Notes under the pieces: generated by a model
Databases searched by the model: none
What the model was told of the DNA's origin: nothing
The model's input: only the letters and a program-made list of their open reading frames with translations
Program-made: the position numbers and the translations under genes
Assembly (NCBI GenBank): GCA_004794655.1
Contig: SMMW01000551.1
Location: 124,001 to 188,000, forward strand
DNA length: 64,000 nt
Direction: 5' to 3'
Origin: Marisa cornuarietis
Lineage: Eukaryota > Mollusca > Gastropoda > Architaenioglossa > Ampullariidae
Part shown: positions 11,450 through 24,900 of the stretch, piece after piece
How positions within the stretch are numbered: the first letter of the stretch is position 1
Layout of the letters: every line of letters starts with the position of its first letter

Positions 11450-12399
11450 CAGAGAGAAGTTGGCAATCATGCCTTTTTGTGCATGTTGATTGACTAGCTA
11501 ATTGAGACCTGACTTAATCATACAAGCCACTTAGCAAATGAGCCCAGCAAATTAAAACCAAATTTTCAGACACCATCACCCTTGGGAATGAGATTTTCAG
11601 GACTGCTTTAAATGAAACAAAATTTTTTTTTTTAATTTTTAACCTTCGTTCACTGGCAATATTGACCCACCTCCATTTTCTGTAGATGAAATCATACTGA
11701 GACAAACTAGGCTAAATATTTCTACCAGATGCAGCAGACTGTTCAGGGCAGCAAGTGCCTTGTATTTCTTGTTGCTTGCTCCAGGATATACAGATGTATG
11801 AAAATTGTAGTAGGCTACGCCAACCATGAACCGCTGTGCACAGTGGATCGAAACACATATTCTCCAGACGTAACGCTGGGGTGCGAAGCCTCCAATGGCA
11901 GAACTAATTGAAGGTAAAAAATTGTATACCTGCAAACATAAACTATCAAAATTTATTTTAAGAAACTGACAAGTGTACGGTTATTATGGAAAAGTCATGA
12001 GGTACAGCTTTGATATAGGGTAACTCGCGACGGCCTTAACAAAAATGGCTCGCGCATTAGTTATCTGCTCGCTCCACTCAATTGCCCAAATGTACCTAAT
12101 AAACTAAACCTAACCCAAACCCTAACACTACCCCAAACCCTAATCCCAAACCTCTGACAAAATAACATAGACCGGCCTATGACGTAGCGGGATACCCCAT
12201 ATCAAAGTTCTGCCAAGTCACGATATTAAATCAGTACCTTACAATGTGTCGCTGTTGATCTCTGAAAGTCAAATACCACTGACCACACAACACAGAAAAG
12301 TGTTGCAAACATCGGCAGAGAACATGTTCCAAGCACAAATTTTGATACCGGTAGTGAGAAGTACGCAAATCTGTTTCCTCCCATTGCCAAATATGTCAT
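6651..12399 (-). CDS. PGAP2: PGAP2, post-GPI-attachment to proteins 2 (partial; last exon off the left edge)
   Basis: This is a multi-pass Golgi membrane protein of the FRAG1/DRAM/SFK1 family, needed for fatty-acid remodelling of GPI-anchored proteins. Coding exons read on the minus strand are 12238-12399 (54 codons, starts MTYLAMGGNR, ends STATHCK), 11671-11929 (VYNFLPSISSAIGG, then the family signature PQRYVWR), 9858-9973 (VHEGFFISFIICG, hydrophobic) and 6651-6759 (transmembrane stretch, then FYRHNAYCEPY). All have GT donors and AG acceptors, and phases 0, 1, 0 fit between successive exons. The exons total 646 bp, about 215 residues; human PGAP2 continues about 40 residues further (VYTIFA.. 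to the C-terminus). I could not find that exon in 1-6650, so it probably lies outside. The ATG at 12397-12399 has an in-frame TAG four codons upstream; a second in-frame ATG follows five codons on. The introns hold a piggyBac-like MITE and LINE fragments. Confidence 0.9.
8420..8435. repeat. (TA)8 microsatellite
   Basis: Pure alternating TA run. Confidence 0.9.
8480..9293 (+). mobile_element. LINE 3' end with C-terminal zinc-knuckle ORF remnant
   Basis: An open frame ending at 8837 encodes a segment with C-A-C-G, then HVLLEC. This resembles the Cys/His motif (CxC..HxxxxC) that follows RNase H in several non-LTR retrotransposons. An A-rich stretch and a UTR-like region follow, closing with a (CAA)n tail at 9280-9293. 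It differs from the other LINEs in the window. The 5' limit is approximate. Confidence 0.5.
10298..10544. mobile_element. piggyBac-like MITE, copy 1 (PGAP2 intron)
   Basis: TTAA at 10298-10301 and 10541-10544 flank a 239-bp element. It starts CTCTCTTGGTT and ends AACCAAGAGGG, an 11-bp near-perfect inverted repeat. TTAA duplication with CCCT/CTCT-type termini is characteristic of piggyBac-superfamily elements. It contains the palindrome GCCACGATCGTGGC near the left end and has no coding capacity. A close relative is at 54242-54494. Confidence 0.75.
11411..11457. repeat. Compound (TG)n(GA)n microsatellite
   Basis: A run of about 12 TG units passes into about 11 GA units with one interruption. 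It lies in a PGAP2 intron. Confidence 0.9.
12009..12206. mobile_element. MITE with 20-bp imperfect inverted ends and telomere-like core
   Basis: The left end TTTGATATAGGGTAACTCGC and the reverse complement of the right end TTTGATATGGGGTATCCCGC share 16-17 of 20 bases. The 198-bp element lies in the first coding intron of PGAP2. Its core (about 12105-12155) is a run of degenerate CCCTAA/CCCAAA units. No clear target-site duplication was seen. Confidence 0.55.
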
Positions 12400-12967
12400 T
12401 AGGTCAAAATGCTACAATAATTAAATTAAAGTAAGACTCGTTTGTCGATATGTGCAATAAGTTTTTGATAATTTTTCTCCAGCGTTGTGTGCTTGTGACG
12501 ATTCAGAGCGCTTCAAGTGACCATTGAACTACAGACCACCGGATAGTCCAAAACTACCTCGACAGATAACTGAAGTTACCGATTACACATCAGGCCCAAA
12601 ATATTTTCATACACTTCCAGCATGTTATCAATAATTAATTTTTATAGTTCAAATATTATAATGCTGATAAAACACAGTAATAAGCAGATATTCGACTACT
12701 AGCTTCTTGGTGGTATATTCAATATTTCTCATATGGTTTATTCTTATTTGGCATGTGTTACGCGAGTCTACCAGTTAGTGTGCCTGCAGTTCAATTTGTA
12801 AACATTAACGTTTTGATCGCTTGAAACTACGAATATATTGCTGGTCGCATTTTTTTCTGAGACAGTACACGATGATAATCAAGAGATTGTGACCGTAGTC
12901 AGTCGTCACTTGTCAATGGGTGTAAATCTCTTTTAATTAGGCTCATTCCCGTTCGACTGAAAACAAG
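12400..12967. promoter_or_regulatory. Putative bidirectional promoter between PGAP2 and ATG13
   Basis: These 568 bp separate the divergent start codons of PGAP2 (minus) and ATG13 (plus). No interspersed repeat is recognisable in it, unlike almost all other non-coding DNA here, and no TATA box is obvious near either start. It must contain both 5' UTRs and probably both promoters, unless additional 5' non-coding exons exist. The boundary is inferred from the two coding starts, not from transcript data. Confidence 0.5.
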
Positions 12968-15900
12968 ATGGCGGGGCGTTTGTCAGAGCAAGATAGGAAA
13001 GATTTGGAAAAATTCATGAAGTTTTTCATATTCAAGAGTCTACAGATTATCGTGCAGTCAAGACTTGGCGAAAAATTAAGGTCCAAATCAAAGGTCACCT
13101 CCTCGGGGGCCGATTGGGTACGAAAATATTCTAGTCTTACTGATATTACGAAACAATAGGGCCTATGTTATTGTATAAAAATCAAAACAGGTACGTTAAA
13201 CGGAATCATACATGGCAGATAAGCTTTTGGGGTTATTCTTCAATGAAAATACAAAATAGGTGCTATTGGTAGTGATTAGTATCAGTGATACTCATGGCAG
13301 TTTAATTAACCCCTTTTGCCTGTCAAAAAAATATTTCTATGTTCACAAAACTGTATAAGAGATAAGGGTGATATTACTCATTTTTGAAAAGACTTTATAG
13401 AACCCAGTTCTTAAACATTAATTTTGAGCAAAGCACCAACAGCTTTAAGAATCGTCTGGACAGGATTCCAAAGTTTGTAGATAATATATATATATGTGAT
13501 TAATGCATAAAAATTTTTGTGGCATTCATATTACAATTAGGGGACCTTGAACAAGCCATGAGATATGTCTAGATTTAGATTAGAGAAGCCTGTCTTTATA
13601 AATATTGTCATTGCTACTGCTAATATTGGATATATTGGTGATGTTTGTGAGACATATTTGTATTTTTATTTATGTTGTGAATCATACAGTTTATTTTTGT
13701 TTTATTTTTCAATTCTATAAGTTTTTGAGGTGTACAAAAATGAATCTGTTTTTTTACACTGAGTCATAATTTTGCTCATTTCTTTTTTGTTTATATGAAT
13801 TGAAAGAACTTGCAGTTGTATGTTGGTAAGGATACCAAATGCCTGGATACTTAGTACCACTTTTCTTTTACACACTTCCTTTTTATCCTCAAATGCATGC
13901 AGAACTGAATGCACTACACTTGGTGGACTGTGATGTAGCTATCCTTGCTGGAAATATCCAAGAGGTGCTACTGTCACCAGCCAAGGAAGTTCTAGGGTGT
14001 CAAAGGAAGATACAGTAACCCTGGGTCACAAATGACATCCGAGATCTCCTTGACCAAAGGAGGGCCTTGATTAGAGAAAGGAAAAGCAAACCCAAAGTAA
14101 ACAGAAGTGAACTATGCCATCAAAAAAGGGATGAAGGCAATTCAGGAGAACTGGATCGAGAGCTAAGGCCAGACCACAGAAGAAGGAATAGCATGGGGTG
14201 ACAGAAAAAGGCCTATCACCTACTAAGGACCCTCACTAAGACAGGTCAACACAAAACCTCAGTCGTTGATGACAGCATTGGCCACCTTCTCACAGAAAGC
14301 AATGCCATAAGAAACTGATGGACTGAATATTGTAAAGACCTGTACAACTTCTAGCTGAAGACAAATGCTAACATCCTTCAATAAACAACCAGACTAGACC
14401 CAGTGAACTTGCAGATCTAGTAGTCCAAGAGGAAGCGGTCGAAAGAGCTATACACAGTCTGAAGGGAGGAAAGTCACCTATTACTGACAATGTACCAGCT
14501 GAACTGCTCAAGCTTGTGGGAAAGAAACTTGGCAAAGGTGGACAAGGTCTGGCACAATCATAACATCAGGCTTACTACACAGTTCAGTCTGCACAAGTCC
14601 ATCATAGTAATGATCCTGATTTAATAATAATAGCGCATTAATGATATACAGATGTGAAACATGCCATCTGCTTACCAATACCGAGAGGAGAATCCAGGCA
14701 TTTGAGAATGTGGTTATTGAACACTGTCCTTTAACACTGCATTGGCCAGATGAAGAACTGGCATTTAGTTGTCAAAGAACAGGTCATGCTGTGCAGGATC
14801 TGCTCACTAACACCTAAAACAGGTAGCAGTGGCAGGGTTTGTCAGCTGCATTGTCTATCCATGTGCTTCCCCCCAGGTCAGGTACTTGTCAAGGGATGAA
14901 TAACTGACATGCAGAACACACAACTGTTTTTGTGTTTTTCTCAGATACAGAAGATTTTTTTTTTGAATTTATGTACAACAAAATATATTAATAAATTTTA
15001 GATATTAACGATGGACAAGAGGACTAAAATTCTTTTTGACTAAAAAATTAAAATGTAATAGCATCAGCTTCACTCTGAAGTAATAGAATGCATGTGACTT
15101 GTCTTGTGCCCGGAGGCAAGTGGTGGTGTTTGTTATTAGAATTTTTGGGTGATATAGTGGTGGCCTTGCACCTGCATATCATGCATCAAAATATATTTTA
15201 AGCTCGTGTCACCAGTTTCCATTTACACTGAGTCAACAACAGTGTCAAAAGACAATCAAGTAGTGCCTGTCAAGGTTTAATACAATACAGTGGTTGGTTA
15301 CAAGAAAGGGTGTATGTGTGTGTAAACCCTGTGTTGAAAAAACTCACACAGGATAAATGCATTTTGGAGGTAGTTAATAAACATAATTTTATTTTGAGTG
15401 TGTATTAGTAATTTATCATCCAGTCAGTCAGTCAGTCGTCTCTTGACCGGCACCTGACGTTGGGGTGGGACCACAGGGATAGATGTGGCAACTGATTGGG
15501 GCCTGCATTAGCATCTGTGACTGAACAACACATAGTGCACCCATCATTGTATTTTCAACTTATCTGGTAAATGAGCATTTGGCTTTTTTAAAATTTCAGT
15601 TCAATCTAGCTATAACAGATATACCAGAAGTGCAAGTAGAGGCACGAAAGACACTTGCTGAGCAGCAACCAGTTCTTAGTCAAACTGTCAATGTGGAAAT
15701 CTCACTGCGGACCATGGAAGGGGCTTCCATGGTTCTGGAGTTATGGTCTCTCTCGTTGAATTCAGAAGAAACTGATGTTGATGTCAAGGTAAGTTTACAA
15801 ATCACACTTACATTGTAAAGAGTAAAAAGATGATTTCAATAGATTTACACTTGCATAATTTACGCTTGGAATATTGTTCGTGACAAATATTATATCAACA

Positions 15901-18900
15901 TATAGACATTGAGGTGTATTTTTCCTGTGGCTGGGCAATGCCCAGCATCCTTTCCTCTTATTATATCTGGCAGTCTAAAAGTCCATAGTAATTTTAACTA
16001 CTTTCCCCTGAAACACTGAAATTTACTGGCCTTTTAATTAATTAATAAACATTGGCTGGGTCATTTCTTATTTCACCAGGGTTCATTTTACATGCAGGGC
16101 ATATGTTTTTATGGGCAAGAGAAGTAAGTGAATCTGATTAGTGTTTTTTAATCAGCATTCCTTAAATTAGAAACTCTTGAATTATAAAAGATGTCGAATT
16201 CAGATCGGCTTCAGTAGCATTAATTATCATCGGTAGACTATGCAAATCAAATAATTTAAAGAAAGCATAAGGAAAGCATTCACTAAAAGATCAAAGTAAC
16301 CTTGGTGTTCCAGCAACATCTTTCTTGCATTAATGTGTGAAAGAGGTATAGACATGCAGATGCAAGATATTTGAACGTTTATAACGAATACAAATTTAAT
16401 ATTTTGATCATTTCTGGTGATTGTCCTGCATAGCTGGACACATTTTGTTCTTCTACGGGAGTTGTATACAGTTTTCAGAATCCTGAACTTAACTACCAAA
16501 TATAAAGTTACAAACATGTTTTACACTAATTTTAACATAATTTAAAAAAAGTATAAAACATTTCTAAAAGCACAAATGTGAAAGTCACTCAACTTGGAAA
16601 GGTGTAGGAAATGTTCAATTGTGAACAAAGAGGTTACAAGGCACAAAATAAAAAGTCTCACATAAAACAACAACCTGTAAACACTAATTCATATTTTATA
16701 AACTAAGAGTTAAAAAATAGAATATGCTTATTTTTGTATGGCGTTGTTATCTGTTTATCATTTTTTGTAAATCTTCAAGAAAATCATCAACCATCAACAG
16801 ATCATGGACGATAACAAGCAGAGAAACTAGTCAATCTGTTCTTCAAAGAAAAGTTTTTACGCTGTGTAAACATGGTCAATGGACGAGAAATACAGACAAA
16901 ACAAAATAGTCCCTGAATGGTCTTTCTCTTCCACCTAAAATTAAGTCTTGCATCTTTTCTTGACATATATAGCAGGATTGTACTTTTATGAAATTTTTGC
17001 TAGACTGCAGCTTCATTTAAAAAAAAAGTAGTTGTCCCATTCTTAAAGGCACCACATTGAAAAAAAAAATCTGCCTTTCCACTCCTTCCCCCACCCCCAA
17101 TTTGCCTTCTTACATGTAGTGTAGTCTGTTTAATGAATGCTTCAGCTGAAAGTGAATAAAATTCTTTAAAGCTATTTTGTCTATAAAGATATCCAGTACA
17201 GTTTACAACCGGATGACCATGGCACTGAAGGCAATATTCAGCGTGTCGAGAATGCCACCTGCCTATCGATTATCACGGCGACAAGGGGGCATCAACCCCG
17301 ATGATTTTGTAATCTGTTACAAGTAAGTGAGACAACTTTATATAGTAATTTGATTCTGAAATGCAAACACTTAAAATTTCGATTGCTAAGTGAACCATTA
17401 TTTAATGTGTCGTCATGATGCACAGCATTATTATGTAATAAATAGTTTAAACAGCTGTGAGATTTTTGGAGTTGTAAGACTGGGAGTGTTTAAGAAAAAG
17501 CATAGTATATGTGTTGAAAAAGTCTTAAGAAATATATTGGCCATTTAAATCTCTTGCCTAAACTGCTGCTTTTATGAAGAATGAGTGGAACTTCTAGTTA
17601 GCATGCTGAACTGTGTTCTTTGAGCTGTGTTTTATCCAGTAGCACTAAATGGCAACTGGATTTTATGGAAAGAAAGGCAGTGAGTGATGAAAGGATTAGA
17701 TCTTTACTAAAAAAAAAAAATCACTAAAGCAGCATCAAATACTTTATAATTACAGAAAAACTTGAAAGCTGAAGGATATAATCTCTGAAACACAAAGAAG
17801 AGAAAGAACATAGTTGTATGACCTCAGGCAAATTGAAGTTACATGCAATAGAATATGTAGTTTGTAATTAAAAAGAAAAAAAATTAGAACTTTCACAACT
17901 TGTCAAGTTATTGTAATGCAATATATGTGATCAACATGCCTATGCGTGGCTTTGATGACATTCTGCAGTTGCTACCCTTTGTGGAAACAAACTGTGGTGA
18001 TATTTGAAAAAAATATAAAAATAGGTGTGTTTATTTGTACCAACAATTTTGATGCTGGTGAACATAATGTATGATTTTTATGCATATTTTATACATATTT
18101 AGCTTAATCTGTGAACATGAAGTTTATGATATGCAAGTTTTTAATATGGTTTCTTTTTGCAACAATCTCCTTTGCTCTACACATACAAAAGACAGGCATT
18201 TTATGTTTCCACAAATTACATTTAAATAAAAACTTTGTTCTGCAGCTCAGCTTCACAACTTTAAGTAAAAACTTTAAGGAGCTAAGTATTTTTAGCTGAA
18301 GATGTATTTTGAAAAACAGCTGGATACCCAACCTCTTTTAAATGGTTTTTACAAAAATAAATGTTCATGAGACATTGGGGGGATTTACTTAAAAAAAGAG
18401 TGAGAAGAACAAAGTAAGTAGTATTTTATAACTCTGTTTTCTTGAATTTTTGAATGATAAAATAATTTGTTTTATCTTGGGTACCAAAGATTTTATGGAG
18501 GTCGTCCACATATGGGCTACCTGGGAGATGGATACAAGACAACTCGAGTGGGTGCTGTACCAACACCAGTGGGGACAATTGTCATTATTCTGGCATACCG
18601 TACTAACATGATGATGCCACAAAATCAGAGAGGTATTCCCTTCAATATCAAGGATGACCATTTTGGACATACCTCAACCCCACAGACTGCTGAGCCCAGA
18701 CCATGCAGTCTGGGTTTCCGACAGTGAGTAAATGTATTGAACTAGAGATAGAGGACATCACTGCAGCATGATGATAAGTTTATATCAGTTGTAACAGACA
18801 TAATTATTTAAAAGAAAACAAAAAGCATTTTCAGGCACAGAATGAGAGACTTTTGTAAAATCCTAATTCATTGGCCATTTTCTTTTTAGATCTGACTATA

Positions 18901-21900
18901 GTAGACTTTAAAATTGAGAATTTACCAAGAAACATGCCATCAAAAAATTCATGATTTTTTTCTTCAGACTTATGTATGAACTTAAAAGAGAAAGAAAAAA
19001 GCTCATTGAATGTTTTGTTAAAAGAAGCATTTATGTTGTAGTTACCATTATTGAAAATAGTGTGTAAAAAGTATTTTTTAAAGATTTTCATTGAGCACAG
19101 AATCCTTTTCTTTTTTGTGGAAGAGACAGTTACTGGATATTAACTGGATCTGAAATCTGTGGTGAGGAAATTTACAAAAATGCATCCTGATGCATCGGTT
19201 GAAGCACATTAAGTTTTACTCTTAAAATATTGTATAAGAATTATAAAAGATAAAAACAAAGTTATTTTGATTTATAAGTAAAAAATGCGAAGAATTTAAA
19301 ATTTCCTACCTGTTTCTCTAGTTTGCATCGGAAAATAAGCATCTAGAGTTATGATTTTTCACTCTACCAAGGCCAGCTGTGGGAAGTTATGACATAAGAA
19401 CATGATTTTTAAGCATGCTTGCCTGCAGTGCTGCAGTGAACTCCATGTTTGCTCACTCATGCGCTCAGAAGAAAATGTGGAAAGAGTTTTCATAGTCATT
19501 TGTATACTTTTATTCCTTGGCTGAAATTACAACTGGGGAAGACAGTTGACCAGGAGCTGACAAGCTTGCCATTTAGGGGTGGTGAGAAGGTCCTGCAAAC
19601 AACTAGTCCATTTCTTCACATTTGCCAGCCTGTTATTTCTCTGTGCACCTCCATGTCCACCCCTGCAAGGTGGTCTTGAGTGTTGTTCTTGGTGACATGG
19701 CCCAACCAGACCAGTATGTGCCGCTTAATTATTACAAGAAGGTGTTACTAATGTCCCATGAAGGTGGTGACCATGCTTTTTATGAAGTCATTTGATTTGG
19801 GTTCAATCTGAGATTCAGAGCTGACTGACTCCTGAGGCACTTATTCTCAAATGAACAACCATAAAGCACTTGTTTTCCTATCTGTGTTAGCAAGCAGAGT
19901 CCACCTATCACATCTTTACAGGATGAGAACTAGGAGGGACTTGTAGAGTCTGTCTTTGGTAATAAAAATAATCAGGAGATTTATATTAGTACATAATCGT
20001 GCTCACGAAGAAGCATGCTGTTAGCAGTGAAGACAAGTAGGAGACCATGGACCGAATATGAAAGACGGAAGAAGATAAATAAAAAACAAACATAAAGAGG
20101 AGTCAGGGAACAAACAGTAAGGATGGAGAGTGTTATAACTCTGCAAAGGAAGACAAGCAGGCAGATTAGTCAGTTGACTATAATCACAACTACTGACAAC
20201 TGTGTTGATTGGTGTAAAGAGTAATGCTTATGGAACAGATGTGTTTTTAATGCAAGTTTAAAGGATTCCCCGGTGAGTAGATGGTGGATATAGAAGGGAA
20301 GAGAGTTTCACTATTTAGCAGTACTTCTTATTCCTGTACGCTCCCAGTGGAGCATAGGGCCGCAACCACGCCCCACCAATGGACCCGGTTCTGGGCACGC
20401 CTTTCTAGTTGGGACCATGTCGTGCCAGCTGTCTCTGCCTCTCTGTGGACTGATCTCCTCCACGTCTCTCTGGGTCTCCCAACCCTGCGCCTCCCCTGTG
20501 GGTTCCAGCCCAGAGCTTGTCTTGTTAAGTTGTCGGCTGGCTTTCGTAAGGTGTGACCAATCCAGCCCCACTTCCGCTTCCTGATGTCACGGCTGGCAGG
20601 ATTTTGATTGGTTCTCTCCCACAGGTCTGTATTGGAGATCTTATCAGGCCATCTGATGTTGATTTAGCAGTACAGTAACTAAAAATTTGGTGACCATGTA
20701 TGGTTGTTCATGATGAGAGGGATAGGGAAGTGTACAGTCTTCAGACAAAGAACAGAGTAGTCTGGCTGGAATGTAGGGTAAGAGAAGTTCAAAGAAAACG
20801 TCAGGGGCAGGAGCCTGTAAAGAAATTAAAACACAGCACAGTTGGTTTCTACTGAATGTGAGAACGGATGGGTAGCCAGTGCAGAAAATAAAGGGGAGGA
20901 GTGACATGATTCTGTTTCCTAGCGCTAATTAAAAAGAAGGTATGCAGTGCCAAGATAAAACAAATGCACAGACACAAGTGGTGGCAGCATGTGTAGAGAG
21001 AATAATGTGGTGTATGGCATTGCTTTTATGGAACTTGGAATAATAATAAATGCAAGATTTGTATAGTGCATACTCGCGCTCGTAAGAAGCATGCTTATAG
21101 CGCTTCAGAACAAAAGCGAGACATGGACAACATGCGAGGGACAGAAGAACAAACGGCTAATGAACAACAGAAGGATAAACAATAGTGCTGATAAAAGACA
21201 AATACAGAAAACGCAAAGAGAAACAAAGTAACAAGGACTGAGAGTATTGTGATTTTGCAAAGGAAGATGAGTAGGGAAGTAGCAATAATCGGAAAAGTGG
21301 GGAAAGGGTGTGACAAAGAACTAGCATTGTGTGGACTGTTGTTAGGAGGTGCATTTTCAGTGCACATTTAAAGGATTCAGTGGGGAGTAGGTGGTGGATA
21401 TGGAAATGGGTGCATGATGCTGAACTTTCAGTTTCAAAAGTTTGCTTGGACGAACCGATCCGATAGAGCATTCATTTCACTGCAGTCCATCATGTGTTGT
21501 GTTAGGGATTAATTCGTTAGGCAGCACCCATCTCCTCTCCTAACCCCACCACAGCTGATACTCATTGTCCTGGCTGGTGTTTTCATCGAGAAGGGTCTTT
21601 TGCCTTGGTGCCATGTTATCCGGATTTTTGTCAAGCTCTAATTGCATATATTTAAGTTGTTGTGATTAAAACACTAATAGTTGGATCTCAGGCATGGGTG
21701 TGCGGTCCGTCTCACGATTATCACTGTGTGAAATGGTGTGGGCATTGTGATAGTGCATGCAATTAGCATAAATCACAAAGATAGAGTGACTATTATCAAT
21801 GACAAAGAGCTATGTTGTGTTACACATGATCCAAAATGATTATTTAGCACAAGGTTCTGATTGGCCTTTAATGTGAGTAGCCATTCATGAAGTACACCTT

Positions 21901-24900
21901 GGAAAGTTCACTCGTATGCTAATCATCCTATTTTATAGTCAAAGGGAAGTAAATCCTATTAGCTAAATGATGTTCTGTTGAAACTTTACAGTCACTTCCC
22001 TGCTGTATAGACCCAATCAGGAGGTAGAAAATTAAAATGCTATTTTCCATTCAAATAGGAAAAGCATGCAGCTGGGTGCTAAAAGTAGTCAAAGAAGATA
22101 ATTGTTCCTGTATATACTGAGTTTTGCTTTATTGTCATTCTTGGTGTGTTTTCCAGCTTGTACCCTGGAGGGTACAAATATATATGGGGTCATGTTCATG
22201 CATGCACTACATTGCCAGACCTTAAGATATAATGCAACATTCCAAACTTACGTTTTGGTAACGATTGGTAATAACAGTTGAGTATGTTAGACATAAAAAT
22301 CTAAACCTTTTTAGATTTGTTTGCCAGTGTTAATATGAACTTGTCACTGCCATACTTACAGTGGTTCATCATCAGATGATTTAAGGCGACTAGAAGGGAC
22401 AGATGCTCAGGACCTATGCTGCACAACTTTTTCAACTAGCCCCCCAGCATTTGCTGTCATGGGAAACATGGGCAATTCTCCACAAGTCGCCAAAGCCTTG
22501 GAGAGACAAAAAGATTCAAAATTTAAATGTCATGAGATAAATAACAAGTGAGGATGATTCTTCTGTCTATGCTTTCTAGTTACCAGTGTTACCAGTGTGA
22601 GTGTACGCCTTTACAGCTGAAACTTGTAGTCCCATGTGTGGTGTTGGCATAAGATTACTTTGTTAACAACATATTTAAGAAATGAAGATAAATTTATCAG
22701 TAAGTTAAACAAAAATGTATAGTCTCAACAGGCAAATCCACAGTTTGTATGTTAGATTGTAAAAAATTATTGTCATAAAGTGTGTCCACTCTGCCTACTA
22801 CCATTCCTTTAAATGACTACCTGATTTATTCTGCAAATACTTTCTGGAAAAAGAAATTCGCTTCTCAGCTCCAGCAGGTCTGCACCACTACATGACACAG
22901 AATAGTCAGTGAAAGCCTGGATGTCCATCATCAAACTGAAAATGAATGATGACAAAAGTGAGGTCCTTCAAAAAGCCTTTGCTAATAAACAAACGTGTAC
23001 TGTACTTTTATTTATTCTGGGGTGAACGTCTCTCTTTTCCAGACCTGATGAACTTTTGGTGTTGTATCATTGACAGTCATTATCTGTTGGGTTGGTGCAG
23101 TTTAGTCTGTAAGTTCATCTTCCTTAAAGTCTGAAGAATCGGTCACATTCAGTCCTTCCTGTCAGTTTGTGCTACCTAAAATCTCATATCTGAGTTTGTG
23201 TTGTCCTGGCTTGATTACTGCAGCTCTCCCATAAACGCATATTGGACAAACATCAAAGGGGTTATGTATTGTTTTCTCTAGGTGAAAAGTACACTATGCT
23301 ACACCCCTCATTCATGAGTTTCACTTCCGGTTCAAGTTTGCATTGATTACAAGATGACGACACTACTATAATTGTCTTCTAGGGCTTGGCTCTGCATACC
23401 TGTCTGAGATACTAATGCCTTACCAAGTTGGAAGTATTGGAAGATTGAGATCCCTGATGGGTTGCAACCCATCATACCAACACACCTCTTTGGCCCAGAT
23501 TTCTCCTAGGTGGGAGGTTGATGTGGCTCACATAAGCTTCTGGTTGTGCATTGCCTTAGCTTTGCTAGAAGTCTTCAGCTTGCATTGCCATAGATTTGCT
23601 AGAAGGCTTCAGCCAGAGTCAATCTTACCTTCATCTCAGAAGGCCATTATATTCCTTCTGTATCCCAGGTGTGATCCTGCTGAAACATCCTAAGTGGTAC
23701 AGCTTGGTTGCACCCTATTGTTGATCATCTATTTCCATATCTATCCAGACAGACATGACAAGGGTCTCCTTTAAGGGCCCCATCCCAATCGCTCACATTA
23801 TGTCACCTCCTCCTGCAGGCTGTGGTGTACCCACTCCTCTCAGTCAGCACAAGCGTCACAACCCACACCACTCAGAAACACTACACACCACAAGGGCATA
23901 GTACAAATTGCCATGAAGCAAACATATTGCTCCCCGAACAGATGAGAACGACATGCAACCAAAAACAAAAACATCACCAAATTCACTACTCAGCATCATA
24001 CATCTTAGTGAGGGTCTTTAGAAGTTGGTAGGCCTTTTTGCTGTCACCTCGTGCCATTCCAACCTCTATGTCCTGGCACTGCTTCTCGATCCAGCTCTCC
24101 CTAGCTGCCTTCATCCCTTTCTTAATGGCACAATTCACTTCTTTGTATTTGGTTGCTGCTTCTGGTTTGCTTTTCTTTTCTCTCTTCAAGGCCCTCCTTT
24201 GGTCACAGAGGTCTAGTATGTCGTTCGTGACCCATGGCTGTTTCTTGTTTCTATGTCGCCCTAGAACCTCTTGGGCTGTCGACAGTAGCACCTCTTTGAT
24301 GTTTCCAGAGAGGGTGTCTACATCACAGTCCACCAGGTTCAGTGCGCCAAATTTTCCGCCAACCGTGGCCTTGAAGACTTCTGCAACCTTTGGGTCTTGC
24401 AGCTTCTCCAGATCAAAGCGAATTCGGGGAGTGTTTGAGAGTCGCTTCGCTTTCAGCCTCAGCTTCAGGTTTGTTAGAACAAGGTCATGGTCGCTGCCTA
24501 TGTCAGCGCCTGGGTACGTCCTTGTCTTGGCCCTGTTGATGCTGGATTTGAAGCGTCTCGGCAGTAGGATGTAGTCGATCTGATTATGGACCAGTCCGTC
24601 TGGTGAGTGCCAGGTGGCCGTCCTTGATTTCTTGTGGGGATACAAGGTGTTGGCTAAGGTGAGTCTCTGGCTCTGTGCGAACTCTACGAGTCTGATGCCC
24701 CTGTCGTTGGTTTCACCAAGGCCAAATTTCCCCACCGTTCCTGCCCATTGCTGGTAGGCGTCTGGTCCGACCTTGGCGTTCCAGTCTCCGAGCACAACCA
24801 GGATGTCTTTTTTTGGAAGTGCCTTCACAATCTTGTCCAGTTGTTGGTAGAATTCTTCCACTTCGTCGTCTCCATGTGTGGAAGTTGGAGCGTATACTTG

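Noticed and set aside
18831..19091. 86-codon minus-strand ORF
   Set aside because: Very AT-rich, Lys/Phe/Asn-biased translation in an ATG13 intron with no recognisable motif.
24038..24574. 178-codon plus-strand ORF
   Set aside because: Antisense shadow of the RTE endonuclease frame.
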